Positions 1-5,771 are shown, counted from the first letter of the stretch. The stretch is 8,811 bases of DNA from Rubrobacteraceae bacterium (GCA_021156345.1 JAJNDJ010000046.1:1-8811), one strand, 5' to 3'. Notes: generated by a model from the letters alone, not told the origin. A program made the numbers and translations.

Positions 1-600
1 GCATCCATCCTCTGGTCACGGTCATAGTAACTGGCCACAAACAGAGGGGTACTCGACCGCTACATAGGGTAGTAGCATGAGTATGGCTCCCCAACTTATC
101 GAAGGTGGGCGAGACTCCAGAAGTATTACAAGTTTGATGTAAACATACTAGACAGCCCGCGTCTTGAACCTCGAAGTTCGCAACTTTGCGTCACTGTGTC
201 CTAAAGTTCGGGCCGCATTCACCCTGAGTCGGGGAATACTCAGAAAGCGAAATCCGTCTACTTGATTTCTGCTAATCAGCCTTTTCGGAAGTGCTTTGAC
301 GAATTATCCTGAATTCCTCATAATTTGGCTTGGATACGTCTCACCATGCGGCTGCGCCTGAGCCGATCGGACCGGGGCTTTGGGGTAGATGGGCTGTCTG
401 CGTGAACTTCCGCTTTACGGAATTCTCCGATGTACGCATGGCACCCGTCCTATGAAGAGACCTTCCTGAGGCGTGCAGGTCAGCTCTTAGTGGCGTAGGA
501 TGTTCAGCAGTTGATCGGGGGTGAGGGTGGGTCCAGAGACAGTAAGGGTGGTGAGGATGATCAAGCAGATGAACTCCGATGTCACGAACGGAGGAGCATC
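1..600. other. Gene-poor intergenic region
   Basis: No open frame in this 600-base stretch resembles a known protein, and stop codons are frequent in every frame. Base composition is visibly more A/T-rich than in the genes to the right. It contains a strong-looking promoter (296-324), a small inverted repeat AAGTT-cgc-AACTT near 173-185, and at its right edge the ribosome binding site of the SnoaL-like gene. A short minus-strand frame open to the window edge (about 1-40) is too short to judge. I see no tRNA or other structured RNA that I can name. Confidence 0.5.
296..324 (+). promoter_or_regulatory. Sigma70-type promoter
   Basis: TTGACG (296-301, five of six matches to TTGACA) is followed after exactly 17 bases by CATAAT (319-324, five of six matches to TATAAT). 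This is the best promoter match I found in the window. Transcription would start near 331 and run towards the SnoaL-like gene, whose start codon is about 270 bases further on. The transcript would therefore have a long leader, or the promoter serves something else. The first downstream ATG (345) opens only a 19-codon frame without a convincing Shine-Dalgarno. Confidence 0.6.
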
Positions 601-603
601 TTG
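590..603 (+). promoter_or_regulatory. RBS fixing the TTG start
   Basis: GGAGGAG (590-596), four bases, then TTG (601-603). This decides between the long in-frame start at 511 and the TTG. A 15-codon frame beginning at ATG 557 ends with a TGA (602-604) that overlaps this TTG, so translational coupling is possible, but that frame has only a poor ribosome binding site. Confidence 0.6.
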
Positions 604-969
604 ACCCACGATGCCGTGCAACGGTGGATCGACGCTTACGTGAATGCCTGGCGCACTTACGACCCCGCGGACATAGGAGCCCTCTTCGCGGAGAAAGCCA
701 CCTACGCCTACCATCCCTACGATAGGGGCGAGGAGGTGGTGCAGGGACGCGAGGCCATCGTCGCCGACTGGCTGGAGGAGCGAGACGAACCCGGCACTTG
801 GGAAGCGAGCTACCGCCCCCTGGTGGTCGAGGGGCAGCGGGCGGTAGCCGAGGGGACGACGAGCTACACGAACGGCGACTTCTTCTGGAACCTGTGGACG
901 TTGCGCTTCGACGATGAGAACCGATGCGCAGAGTTCGTGGAGTGGTTCATGGTCAGGCCGCAAGACTGA
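601..969 (+). CDS. SnoaL-like / NTF2-fold family protein
   Basis: Predicted 122-residue soluble protein. It resembles the small NTF2-like (SnoaL) proteins, cone-shaped folds used either as small enzymes or as ligand-binding domains; the substrate cannot be told. Visible family features are the N-terminal helix with WIDAYVNAW (9-17), then DPADIGALFAEKATY (21-35), the typical 'GREAIVADWL' segment (49-58), and C-terminal strands with FFWNLWTLRF (94-103) and FVEWFMV (112-118). I chose the TTG at 601 because a strong Shine-Dalgarno (GGAGGAG, 590-596) lies four bases before it. An in-frame start at 511 would add 30 low-complexity residues outside the fold. Stand-alone gene: the next gene is on the opposite strand. 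Family assignment is by pattern recognition; any specific function is unknown. Confidence 0.75.
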   Translation: MTHDAVQRWIDAYVNAWRTYDPADIGALFAEKATYAYHPYDRGEEVVQGREAIVADWLEERDEPGTWEASYRPLVVEGQRAVAEGTTSYTNGDFFWNLWTLRFDDENRCAEFVEWFMVRPQD

Positions 970-1158
970 CTGCTTCTAAGTAGGGTCGACGACCGGCCCG
1001 CGAGGCGATCACCACAGTGGGGACTTGTCCCTGTTCACCTCCAGGTTGGCCCTGGACCTTTTCATGGAAGGCGTTTTGCCTGACGAGGAGCGCGCGGCTA
1101 GCGGGGCTGGGGCCGCCCGTATCGCAACTCCGGCCCGGACTTGTCTCGGCACTCACGG

Positions 1159-1458
1159 TTAGCTCGACATCTCAAAGTGGCCGACTTCGTACCTCTCTAC
1201 ATCCGCTATCGTGTCGCCCGTATCCTCCGCTGTGTCGCTTCGCGTACGATCTCCGATTTCCTCGCTGGCCTGCATAGCTTGCTCGCTCTCCCAAAAGGTG
1301 ATGCCGATTAGCTCGCCACTCTGGCGGTTACCGAGGGCGATGAACCCTTTGAACCCTTCCTGTTGCTGTAATAGGGGCAGGACATGCTCTTTCACGTCGC
1401 GCAGTCCTTCATCCATCTGGTCGGGGGATCCCTCCAATGTACTCATCCTCGCGTGCAA
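1159..1458 (-). CDS. ABM-type (antibiotic biosynthesis monooxygenase-like) small protein
   Basis: Predicted 99-residue protein of the dimeric alpha+beta barrel type. Its layout matches small ABM/YdhR-like proteins: an N-terminal strand HARMSTLEGSPD (2-13), a helix running to HVLPLLQQ (25-32), 'GFKGFIAL' (35-42), the second strand with 'GITFWESEQAMQASEE' (52-67), and the last strand VERYEVGHFEM (87-97). Members include small monooxygenases, stress proteins and proteins of unknown role; no catalytic claim is possible here. The start is TTG at 1458, because a full Shine-Dalgarno (AAAGGAGGT on the minus strand, 1475-1467) lies eight bases before it; this also keeps the HAR strand. A later ATG (1446) would cut the first strand. 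It is convergent with the SnoaL-like gene, with about 190 bases between their stops. Confidence 0.75.
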   Translation of the reverse strand: MHARMSTLEGSPDQMDEGLRDVKEHVLPLLQQQEGFKGFIALGNRQSGELIGITFWESEQAMQASEEIGDRTRSDTAEDTGDTIADVERYEVGHFEMSS

Positions 1459-1466
1459 GGCAGCAT

Positions 1467-1475
1467 ACCTCCTTT
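1467..1475 (-). promoter_or_regulatory. Perfect Shine-Dalgarno of the ABM-like gene
   Basis: AAAGGAGGT on the minus strand, complementary to the 16S rRNA tail, eight bases before the TTG at 1458. Such a strong site compensates for the weak start codon. Just upstream in the same leader (1478-1499) is a short hairpin, CCCGCC / GGCGGG with a 10-base loop, which may modulate the leader. Confidence 0.7.
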
Positions 1476-1628
1476 CTCCCGCCTGGGGAGCCCGGCGGGT
1501 GGTCCCTCTCCACTACAAGCATAATGCCACCTCCCCAAGCCCGGCGCGAACTTCTAACAGGGAAAGGTCACGCGGGAAGGGCATAACCCTGGTCCTGACG
1601 GCCAGGACTATCGGCGGAGGCAACAGAA

Positions 1629-1674
1629 AAGCCGGGCTGCTCTTGGAGGGGGAGATTCAGAGGGCACCCGGCTT
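1629..1674. repeat. Inverted repeat AAGCCGGG / CCCGGCTT
   Basis: Perfect eight-base arms AAGCCGGG (1629-1636) and CCCGGCTT (1667-1674). Three further pairs (TGC/GCA) are available if one G is bulged. Read on the minus strand, the stem is followed by TTTTCTGTT, which resembles an intrinsic terminator, although the loop is long for one (about 24-30 bases). On that strand it lies about 170 bases upstream of the ABM-like gene. Confidence 0.5.
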
Positions 1675-1715
1675 GACGATTCATCGGATTGTAGTATCGG
1701 GGCGGACCAGAGCAC

Positions 1716-1733
1716 ATACGCCAAATGGCGTAT
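1716..1733. promoter_or_regulatory. Operator-like 18-bp palindrome
   Basis: ATACGCCA (1716-1723), two bases, TGGCGTAT (1726-1733): perfect eight-base arms around an AA centre. This size and symmetry are typical of sites for dimeric helix-turn-helix regulators. It lies between two divergent genes, about 230 bases before ndh and 260 before the ABM-like start. As RNA it would form a seven-pair stem with an AAAT loop. No regulator gene is in the window, so the protein is unknown. Confidence 0.45.
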
Positions 1734-1963
1734 CTTTGTATGCCAGGTGGCTACTTTCGCGGGTGTTGGGGTGGGGCGAAGAGGTTTTCGGAAGACAATC
1801 CCATGAACGATCGGCAACATGAAGGCCGCGCTCAAAGAGGCGGCCCGCCACGGGGGTCTTAGACACCTCCAGTCGCAGGTGGGGTTGTCACAGGGCGTCT
1901 GAAGTGCTGACACGCTCCGATTGTAATATCCTGGCAAAGCCAACTGGACCAAGAGAGGACAAC

Positions 1964-3310
1964 ATGAGAAGCAAACTGGCGATGGGCGGCCTGATCCTGG
2001 GCGCAGCTTGGGGAGCTTACAGGCGGCTACGCAGACCCATCTCGCTCCAGTGCAGCTACGGGCACGCCCGGACCAAGATCCTCATCATCGGCGGCGGATT
2101 CGGAGGCCTCTCTGTGGCGAGGGGGTTGGCGCGAGCGCTCCGCGGGATCGAAGATGTGGGGGTCGCCCTGGTGGATCGCATGAATTACACAACCTTCTGG
2201 CCCATGGTACCTTCGGTCATCCCAAGTAACGCTGAGGTGCGCCATGTTGCCCAATCCCTCAGACGCATCCTGAAGCCTCTGGGGGTAGAGTACTTTCAGG
2301 ATGAGGTGGTAGGCGTGGACTTCGAGGCTCGCCGGGTGAAGACGGCTGGGCGCGATTACCCTTATGACTACCTTGTCCTGGCTCCGGGCAGCCGCACGAC
2401 CTACTTTGGCACCCCAGGGGCGGAAGAGAACGCCATGGATGTCAAGGGTCTGCGAGACGCTTTGCGTGTACGTAACCACGTGATCGACTGCTTCGAGGAA
2501 GCCGAGCACCTCGACGACCAGGCTCCGGACGACCTCCTTACCTTCGTAGTCGTCGGCGGGGGTCCCACCGGGGTCGAGGCCGCGGCAGACACGCACGATC
2601 TGATCTTCGACGTGCTCGAGGATGACTATCCCAACGTCGACTTCGACCGTGTGCGCGTCGTGCTGGTTAACGCCGGCGACCAGATCCTCAAAGGCCTCGA
2701 TTCCTCGCTGGTAAACGCCGCCAGACGCAGGCTCGCCTCTCAGCGCATAGAGATCATCAACGACGCCAAGGTCGAAGAGGTCAGGTCTGATGCCGTGGTG
2801 ATTTCAGACGGACGCACCATACCCACACAGACGACCGTATGGGCTGCCGGGATCGAGCCCCCTCCTCTGGTAGGCGACCTGGACGTGCAAGAGGACCATC
2901 GCGGAAGGATCTTCATCGACCAGTACCTGCGGGTGAAAGGCCGGCCCAGAGTCTATGCTGTTGGCGATTGCACCAGCATACAGCACGACGGACCACCGGT
3001 CCCAGCCCTCGCACAGGCCGCAGAACAGGAGGGCAAGACGGCCGCGACGAACGTTGTAGCAGAGATCAAGAACCAGGCACCCGTCGCCTTCCATTACCGC
3101 TCCGTGGGCCAGCTGGTGGATCTCGGGGAGGGTAGCGCCCTTGTCGACATCCTGGGAGTCAAGCTCGGCGGTCTGCTCGGCGCGTTCATCTGGAAGGGGG
3201 TTTATCTGTACGAGCTGGGCTACGGCCTCAACCGCGCACACGTACTCGCCGACTGGACCATCGACCTCTTCAGCCGACCGGACACCTCCAAACTCTTCGA
3301 AGACAGCTAG
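1964..3310 (+). CDS. ndh: Type II NADH dehydrogenase (NDH-2), FAD/NAD(P)H-quinone oxidoreductase
   Basis: Predicted 448-residue flavoprotein that passes electrons from NADH through FAD to membrane quinone without pumping protons. The FAD dinucleotide-binding site is ILIIGGGFGG (39-48). The NAD-binding second Rossmann fold is VVVGGGPTGVEAA (195-207). The family blocks VWAAGIEPP (292-300), YAVGDC (331-336, FAD contact) and the quinone-side AQAAEQ (350-355) are all present. The C-terminus (about 399-435, GGLLGAFIWKGVYLYELGYG) is the hydrophobic membrane-anchoring part. Unusually, about 37 residues precede the first Rossmann strand and include a hydrophobic stretch GGLILGAAWGAY (8-19) followed by RRLRR, which could be an extra membrane anchor. 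Start ATG 1964 follows AGAGAGGA (1952-1959); an in-frame GTG at 1904 lacks a ribosome binding site. It appears monocistronic, with 91 bases to holA. Confidence 0.9.
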   Translation: MRSKLAMGGLILGAAWGAYRRLRRPISLQCSYGHARTKILIIGGGFGGLSVARGLARALRGIEDVGVALVDRMNYTTFWPMVPSVIPSNAEVRHVAQSLRRILKPLGVEYFQDEVVGVDFEARRVKTAGRDYPYDYLVLAPGSRTTYFGTPGAEENAMDVKGLRDALRVRNHVIDCFEEAEHLDDQAPDDLLTFVVVGGGPTGVEAAADTHDLIFDVLEDDYPNVDFDRVRVVLVNAGDQILKGLDSSLVNAARRRLASQRIEIINDAKVEEVRSDAVVISDGRTIPTQTTVWAAGIEPPPLVGDLDVQEDHRGRIFIDQYLRVKGRPRVYAVGDCTSIQHDGPPVPALAQAAEQEGKTAATNVVAEIKNQAPVAFHYRSVGQLVDLGEGSALVDILGVKLGGLLGAFIWKGVYLYELGYGLNRAHVLADWTIDLFSRPDTSKLFEDS

Positions 3311-3389
3311 CAGCCGAAACCTGATGCCTGTAGCTCGAAACTAGCCCATTTGAGGGATGCGCCGCCCCATTTCCTGCGACCGTAGCGTT

Positions 3390-3404
3390 TAGAATACGTG
3401 TATG
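3390..3404 (+). promoter_or_regulatory. -10 box for a leaderless holA mRNA
   Basis: TAGAAT (3390-3395) ends six bases before the holA ATG (3402-3404), so transcription would begin at or next to the A of the start codon. No Shine-Dalgarno lies between. The -35 position has no recognisable match. Leaderless genes are common in actinobacteria, which supports the reading. The same box at the same distance precedes lepA. Confidence 0.5.
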
Positions 3405-4331
3405 ACCGTGTACCTGCTCTTGGGAGACGACGAAGAGAGGAAGTCGCGCGGCGTCGAGAAGTTGCGTGTCGGAAGGGCGGTCGAGGCATATGACGCCTCT
3501 GCCATAGGCCCTGAGACCCTCGTCTCGGCCTGCAACTCCTTCTCCCTTTTCGGGGAGGGACCGTTCGTAGTCTTGAAGGACCTCGACGCCTGGAATGCGG
3601 CCCAGAAGGCGGTCATTGTCGACTACCTCGAGGACCCCTCGCCCGGATCTGACCTGATCCTTCTGGGCAAGAAGCTCGGCGCCCGTGAGAGGTTGCTCAC
3701 GGCGGTCAAGAACTCGGGAGAGGTCCATACCTTTGAGCAACCCACAGGCAAGGCCCTCGTCAGGTGGTTGGTCGGTCACGCGAAGAAGCTGGGCCTGGAT
3801 CTCCCCGAAGACGTCGCCGAAGACCTCACCAATCGCTGCTCGGGCGACAAGATGCGCTTGCTGCAGGAGACGGAGAAGCTGGTGCTCTACGTTGGCGATG
3901 GCACCGTGACCCACGACGATGTGGCCGCCCTGTGCCCGCCCGATGTCCAGTCCAACATCTTCGCCTTCGTCGATTCCTTGGCCGCCGGGGAACAGGATAA
4001 GGCACTGAGGTTGCTGGAAGACCTGATCGCCACCGGCGAGCCTCCGCTACGTCTCACGTTCATGATCCGTCGCCAGTTCCAGCTCGTAGCCCGTGCTCGC
4101 GCCCTTATCGAACGCGGCATCCCTCGGAAGGAAATTGCGAGCCTGCTCAAGGTGCCGCCGTTTGTGGCGCGCAAGCTCGAGGAGCAGGGACGCGAGCTCG
4201 ACGAGGAGGACCTGGAAGGCGCCCTGGCCCAGATCCAGGGCCTAGAGAGCGGCCTCAAAGGCGGGAGCGATCTCTCCGACGAACTCCAGGTCGAGTTGAC
4301 AGTGCTCGGGCTGTCCGAGGCGTCAGCATGA
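3402..4331 (+). CDS. holA: DNA polymerase III, delta subunit
   Basis: Predicted 309-residue delta subunit of the clamp loader, the subunit that opens the sliding clamp at the replication fork. It begins MTVYLLLGDDEERK, the usual start of the family in which the ATP site is degenerate. It then has an N-terminal AAA+-like part (about 1-120: FVVLKDLDAW at 56-65, DLILLGKKL at 84-92), a middle helical lid region (about 120-180: VRWLVGHAKKLGLDL; KMRLLQETEKLVLYVG), and the C-terminal collar domain beginning SNIFAFVDSLAAGEQDKAL (184-202) with LRLTFMIRRQFQLVARARAL (216-235). Length is slightly below the usual 320-345, mainly from a short N-terminal region. The start is supported by the adjacent -10 box rather than by a ribosome binding site. 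Its stop overlaps the ATG of the GNAT remnant (ATGA at 4328-4331), so the two were once translationally coupled. Confidence 0.92.
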   Translation: MTVYLLLGDDEERKSRGVEKLRVGRAVEAYDASAIGPETLVSACNSFSLFGEGPFVVLKDLDAWNAAQKAVIVDYLEDPSPGSDLILLGKKLGARERLLTAVKNSGEVHTFEQPTGKALVRWLVGHAKKLGLDLPEDVAEDLTNRCSGDKMRLLQETEKLVLYVGDGTVTHDDVAALCPPDVQSNIFAFVDSLAAGEQDKALRLLEDLIATGEPPLRLTFMIRRQFQLVARARALIERGIPRKEIASLLKVPPFVARKLEEQGRELDEEDLEGALAQIQGLESGLKGGSDLSDELQVELTVLGLSEASA

Positions 4332-4594
4332 CCCACCAAGATACAGCCAACGTCAGGCTCGTCGAACTGCGCGCCATACCGTGAGTACACATAGCATCTG
4401 GTGCGCGATTACGCGGTGGACAAAGTTCGCACCGGCGCTTGGTCAAAGCCCGAAGCAGAGCGACGACGAACGTAGACGGGCTGCCGCCAGAAGGTCCTGC
4501 CACGCGCAACCACTTCCTCTATTCGGTCAGGGACGATGCAGCGAGCGCCGAAGTCGGCACCTTACGGTTCGCGCTCAGCACCTCCAGAAGGGAT
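4328..4594 (+). pseudogene. Decayed GNAT-family N-acetyltransferase
   Basis: Remains of an acetyltransferase of the GNAT superfamily (acetyl-CoA-dependent transfer to an amine), readable only by changing frames. Piece 1, from the ATG overlapping the holA stop, reads MTHQDTANVRLVELRA. Piece 2, one frame on, reads REY, then a TAG stop (4392-4394), then HLVRDYAVDKVRTGAWSKPE. Piece 3, back in the first frame from about 4455, reads GLPPEGPATRNHFLYSVRDD and then ASAEVGTLRFALSTSRR. Order and content match the N-terminal half of GNAT proteins of this type ('RDYAEDKV..G.WS..EA', 'LLPEGPAT..H.LYSVRD'). The acetyl-CoA-binding half is missing altogether, since no relic is visible after 4594. The lesions are two frameshifts, one nonsense codon and a 3' truncation. 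The family call rests on remembered sequence patterns. Confidence 0.65.
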
Positions 4595-4600
4595 CTACTG

Positions 4601-4628
4601 CATTGCGTATCACTAGTGATGCGCAGTG
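4601..4628. repeat. 28-nt near-perfect palindrome
   Basis: Arms CATTGCGTATCACT (4601-4614) and AGTGATGCGCAGTG (4615-4628) meet without a loop. All fourteen positions pair if two G-T wobbles are allowed, and the core ATCACTAGTGAT (4609-4620) is perfect. It starts seven bases after the last recognisable GNAT codon and sits between convergent genes. There is no T-run on the plus side, so it is not a standard terminator. It could be a recombination scar, the end of a lost small element, a protein-binding site or a two-way transcription barrier. Confidence 0.6.
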
Positions 4629-4639
4629 ATCTCCTGAAA

Positions 4640-4906
4640 CTAATGCAGCTCCATTGCTAGCACGCACATGGCTTCGTCATAATGTTCAGCCCAGACCTCT
4701 TCCTGGCTACCCTCTGGAGCCCTTTGCCAATCCTCGAGCCTCGAAGGGCCGGCCTCGTGTGAGAAGTGCACCCGGTGTAGCACCTCCCAAAGGTGCGGGT
4801 GGTGCACCCTCATGCGCTCTAAAACGGAGTGCATCTCGTGGTCGCCCTCGGGCTCTGAGAGCCTCTTCAACGCCTCCTCTTTGGCCTGGTGGTCACCTTC
4901 GCCCAT
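4640..4906 (-). CDS. His-rich hypothetical protein
   Basis: Predicted 88-residue soluble, acidic protein that I do not recognise. It has eleven histidines (12.5 percent), clustered in HEMH, VHHPH and LHRVHFSH in the middle. The N-terminus is charged (GEGDHQAKEEALKRL) and probably helical, and the C-terminus is acidic (SQEEVWAEHYDEAM). No signal peptide or membrane segment is visible. The start ATG at 4906 is preceded by AAGGGAGAAG on the minus strand, a fair ribosome binding site. The codon pattern looks like real coding sequence. It lies 69 bases after the membrane-protein gene on the same strand, so the two may be cotranscribed. Metal binding is a guess from composition only. Confidence 0.6.
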   Translation of the reverse strand: MGEGDHQAKEEALKRLSEPEGDHEMHSVLERMRVHHPHLWEVLHRVHFSHEAGPSRLEDWQRAPEGSQEEVWAEHYDEAMCVLAMELH

Positions 4907-4975
4907 GGTCTTCTCCCTTCATTGACCATCGTCCGTAAGTGTTCGTTAGGATGCTGGTCGTCTCCATCGCAGCGC

Positions 4976-5233
4976 CTAATCTGCGAGGAACACACCAACC
5001 AGGATCGCCATGGCAGCGACCAGGAGTGCTATGGACAGGTAGGCCAATCCCCTGGACCGTTCCGTGCTACCGCTTGCGGTCAGGGCTCCGAACGCGGCGA
5101 AGCCGAACCAGGCCACGGCGTTCAGCGTATCGCGATCGATGACCGCAGCGATAGCTCCGACGAGCCACAGCGCCGTCGCTATCCACATGAAGAGCCTGAA
5201 GCGTTGACTGCCTGTTCCTCTACTTCTGCCCAT
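4976..5233 (-). CDS. Small membrane protein, three predicted helices
   Basis: Predicted 85-residue integral membrane protein of unknown function. After a basic N-terminus (MGRSRGTGSQRFR), three hydrophobic segments follow at about 14-32 (LFMWIATALWLVGAIAAVI), 37-54 (LNAVAWFGFAAFGALTAS) and 63-83 (LAYLSIALLVAAMAILVGVFL). Positive charges before the first helix suggest a cytoplasmic N-terminus. Start ATG 5233 is supported by GGAGGG (5246-5241 on the minus strand) seven bases before it. The region just upstream is the methyltransferase remnant, so its promoter may be the one ahead of rpsT. Confidence 0.7.
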   Translation of the reverse strand: MGRSRGTGSQRFRLFMWIATALWLVGAIAAVIDRDTLNAVAWFGFAAFGALTASGSTERSRGLAYLSIALLVAAMAILVGVFLAD

Positions 5234-5298
5234 CTTCTAACCCTCCGGGTACCTGGCTGGGACACCGTAAGTATTTCATCTTCTGCGCTCTCCTGCTT

Positions 5299-5418
5299 CG
5301 ACGGACCCGCGGCGCAGTCGAGGATCTTGCGCTTGAGATCGCCTGGCGTCAGGGCGAACATCCTGACGTATTCGTCCTTCGATCGCCCCCAGGGAACGAC
5401 CTCGTCCAGGTTGGGAAT
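5299..5418 (-). pseudogene. N-terminal stub of a SAM-dependent methyltransferase
   Basis: Just downstream of the rpsT stop on the same strand, the frame reads IPNLDEVVPWGRSKDEYVRM and continues FALTPGDLKRKILDCAAGPS. This matches the N-terminus of a class I methyltransferase family that carries 'DEVVPWGRS.DEY..MFAL...DL..RIL.C..GPASFNAE', the 'ILDCAAGPS' being motif I of the SAM site. Homology stops abruptly at GPS (5299). The frame runs on as unrelated sequence over the start of the membrane-protein gene and stops at 5179. No ATG, GTG or TTG begins the conserved part; ATT at 5418-5416 sits where a start would be expected. More than three quarters of the usual roughly 200-plus residues are gone. 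The family call is from memory of the motif, not a search. Confidence 0.6.
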
Positions 5419-5423
5419 GGAGC

Positions 5424-5684
5424 TTACTCGCCCCGGTTGCCCGCGAGTGCCTTGTCGAGGCGGCTGATCTTGCGGGCAGCCCTGTTCGGATGGATTATGC
5501 CTTTGCCCGCGGCTTTGTCGTACTCCCTCTGGGACTCGTCCCGGATGCGGCGGGCCTCCCCTTCGTCCCCCGAATCGACGGCCCTGTAGAAGCTCTTGGA
5601 GAGGTTGCGAAGGCGGGTCCTGACGCCCTTGTTGTGGGCGCCACGCTTGACGCTCTGCTTGTCGCGTTTAGATGGTGCGGGCAC
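5424..5684 (-). CDS. rpsT: 30S ribosomal protein S20
   Basis: Predicted 86-residue S20, which binds 16S rRNA early in assembly of the small subunit. The protein is very basic and helical. The conserved features are PAPSKRDKQSVKRGAHNKGVR at the N-terminus (2-22, a variant of the usual 'NIKSAKKR' start), LSKSFYRAVDSGD (28-40), and the C-terminal signature GKGIIHPNRAARKISRLDKAL (60-80). Length is normal for the family. The start is GTG at 5684, with GAGGAG (5695-5690 on the minus strand) five bases before it. It is transcribed away from lepA; the two share an 84-base divergent promoter region. Its stop is only a few bases from the methyltransferase stub. Confidence 0.95.
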   Translation of the reverse strand: MPAPSKRDKQSVKRGAHNKGVRTRLRNLSKSFYRAVDSGDEGEARRIRDESQREYDKAAGKGIIHPNRAARKISRLDKALAGNRGE

Positions 5685-5721
5685 GCTGGCTCCTCAGATC
5701 TGATACTTGTCCGACCGGAAG

Positions 5722-5750
5722 AATGTAACACAAGTAGAGCAAAGGGACAA
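5722..5750 (-). promoter_or_regulatory. Promoter of rpsT
   Basis: On the minus strand TTGTCC (5750-5745, four of six) is followed after 17 bases by TACATT (5727-5722, four of six). Transcription would start near 5715, giving a leader of about 30 bases containing the GAGGAG ribosome binding site. It lies almost back to back with the lepA -10 box, so the two promoters may interfere. Confidence 0.5.
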
Positions 5751-5756
5751 TCATGA

Positions 5757-5771
5757 TAGAATCTCCCGGTG
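5757..5771 (+). promoter_or_regulatory. -10 box for a leaderless lepA mRNA
   Basis: TAGAAT (5757-5762) ends six bases before the GTG (5769-5771) that begins LepA. The intervening ctcccg offers no Shine-Dalgarno, so a transcript starting at the GTG itself is likely. The -35 position is not recognisable. The box and spacing are identical to those before holA. Confidence 0.5.

Larger units (their letters stand above)
1476..1963. other. Intergenic region with several inverted repeats
   Basis: Divergent spacer between the ABM-like gene (-) and the NADH dehydrogenase gene (+). The open frames crossing it look non-coding. It holds several symmetric elements: CCCGCC/GGCGGG (1478-1499), GTCCTG-acggc-CAGGAC (around 1591-1607), the long AAGCCGGG...CCCGGCTT repeat (1629-1674), and the ATACGCCA-AA-TGGCGTAT palindrome (1716-1733). 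I could not match any of these to a named riboswitch. Near 1924-1929 a TAATAT box stands about 35 bases before the ndh start, but no good -35 pairs with it. Confidence 0.55.

Noticed and set aside
1..40. Minus-strand frame open to the left edge, reading VASYYDRDQRMDA
   Set aside because: Only about a dozen codons in the window, no Shine-Dalgarno before its GTG, and no recognisable family.
345..404. 19-codon frame after the promoter at 296-324
   Set aside because: No convincing ribosome binding site and no similarity; Arg/Leu-rich by chance in GC-rich sequence.
981..1158. Plus-strand frame containing LSLFTSRLALDLFMEGVLPDEERAA (first twenty residues: LSLFTSRLALDLFMEGVLPD)
   Set aside because: Looks mildly protein-like and might be a gene remnant, but it has no start codon and no family I can name; not strong enough to list.
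1819..1902. 27-codon frame MKAALKEAARHGGLRHLQSQ upstream of ndh
   Set aside because: No Shine-Dalgarno and no supporting evidence beyond an open frame of expected random length.
4609..4620. ATCACTAGTGAT core resembling a cloning-vector polylinker
   Set aside because: The flanking bases do not continue as vector sequence; it is better explained as the centre of the 28-nt palindrome.
5023..5035. GAGTGCTA resembling one half of a CIRCE element
   Set aside because: No matching TTAGCACTC half at the required nine-base spacing, and it lies inside the membrane-protein gene.
5179..5298. Continuation of the methyltransferase frame as a real 60-residue protein from ATG 5361
   Set aside because: After GPS the reading frame carries no family signal and overlaps the ribosome binding site and start of the membrane-protein gene; it is read-on sequence.
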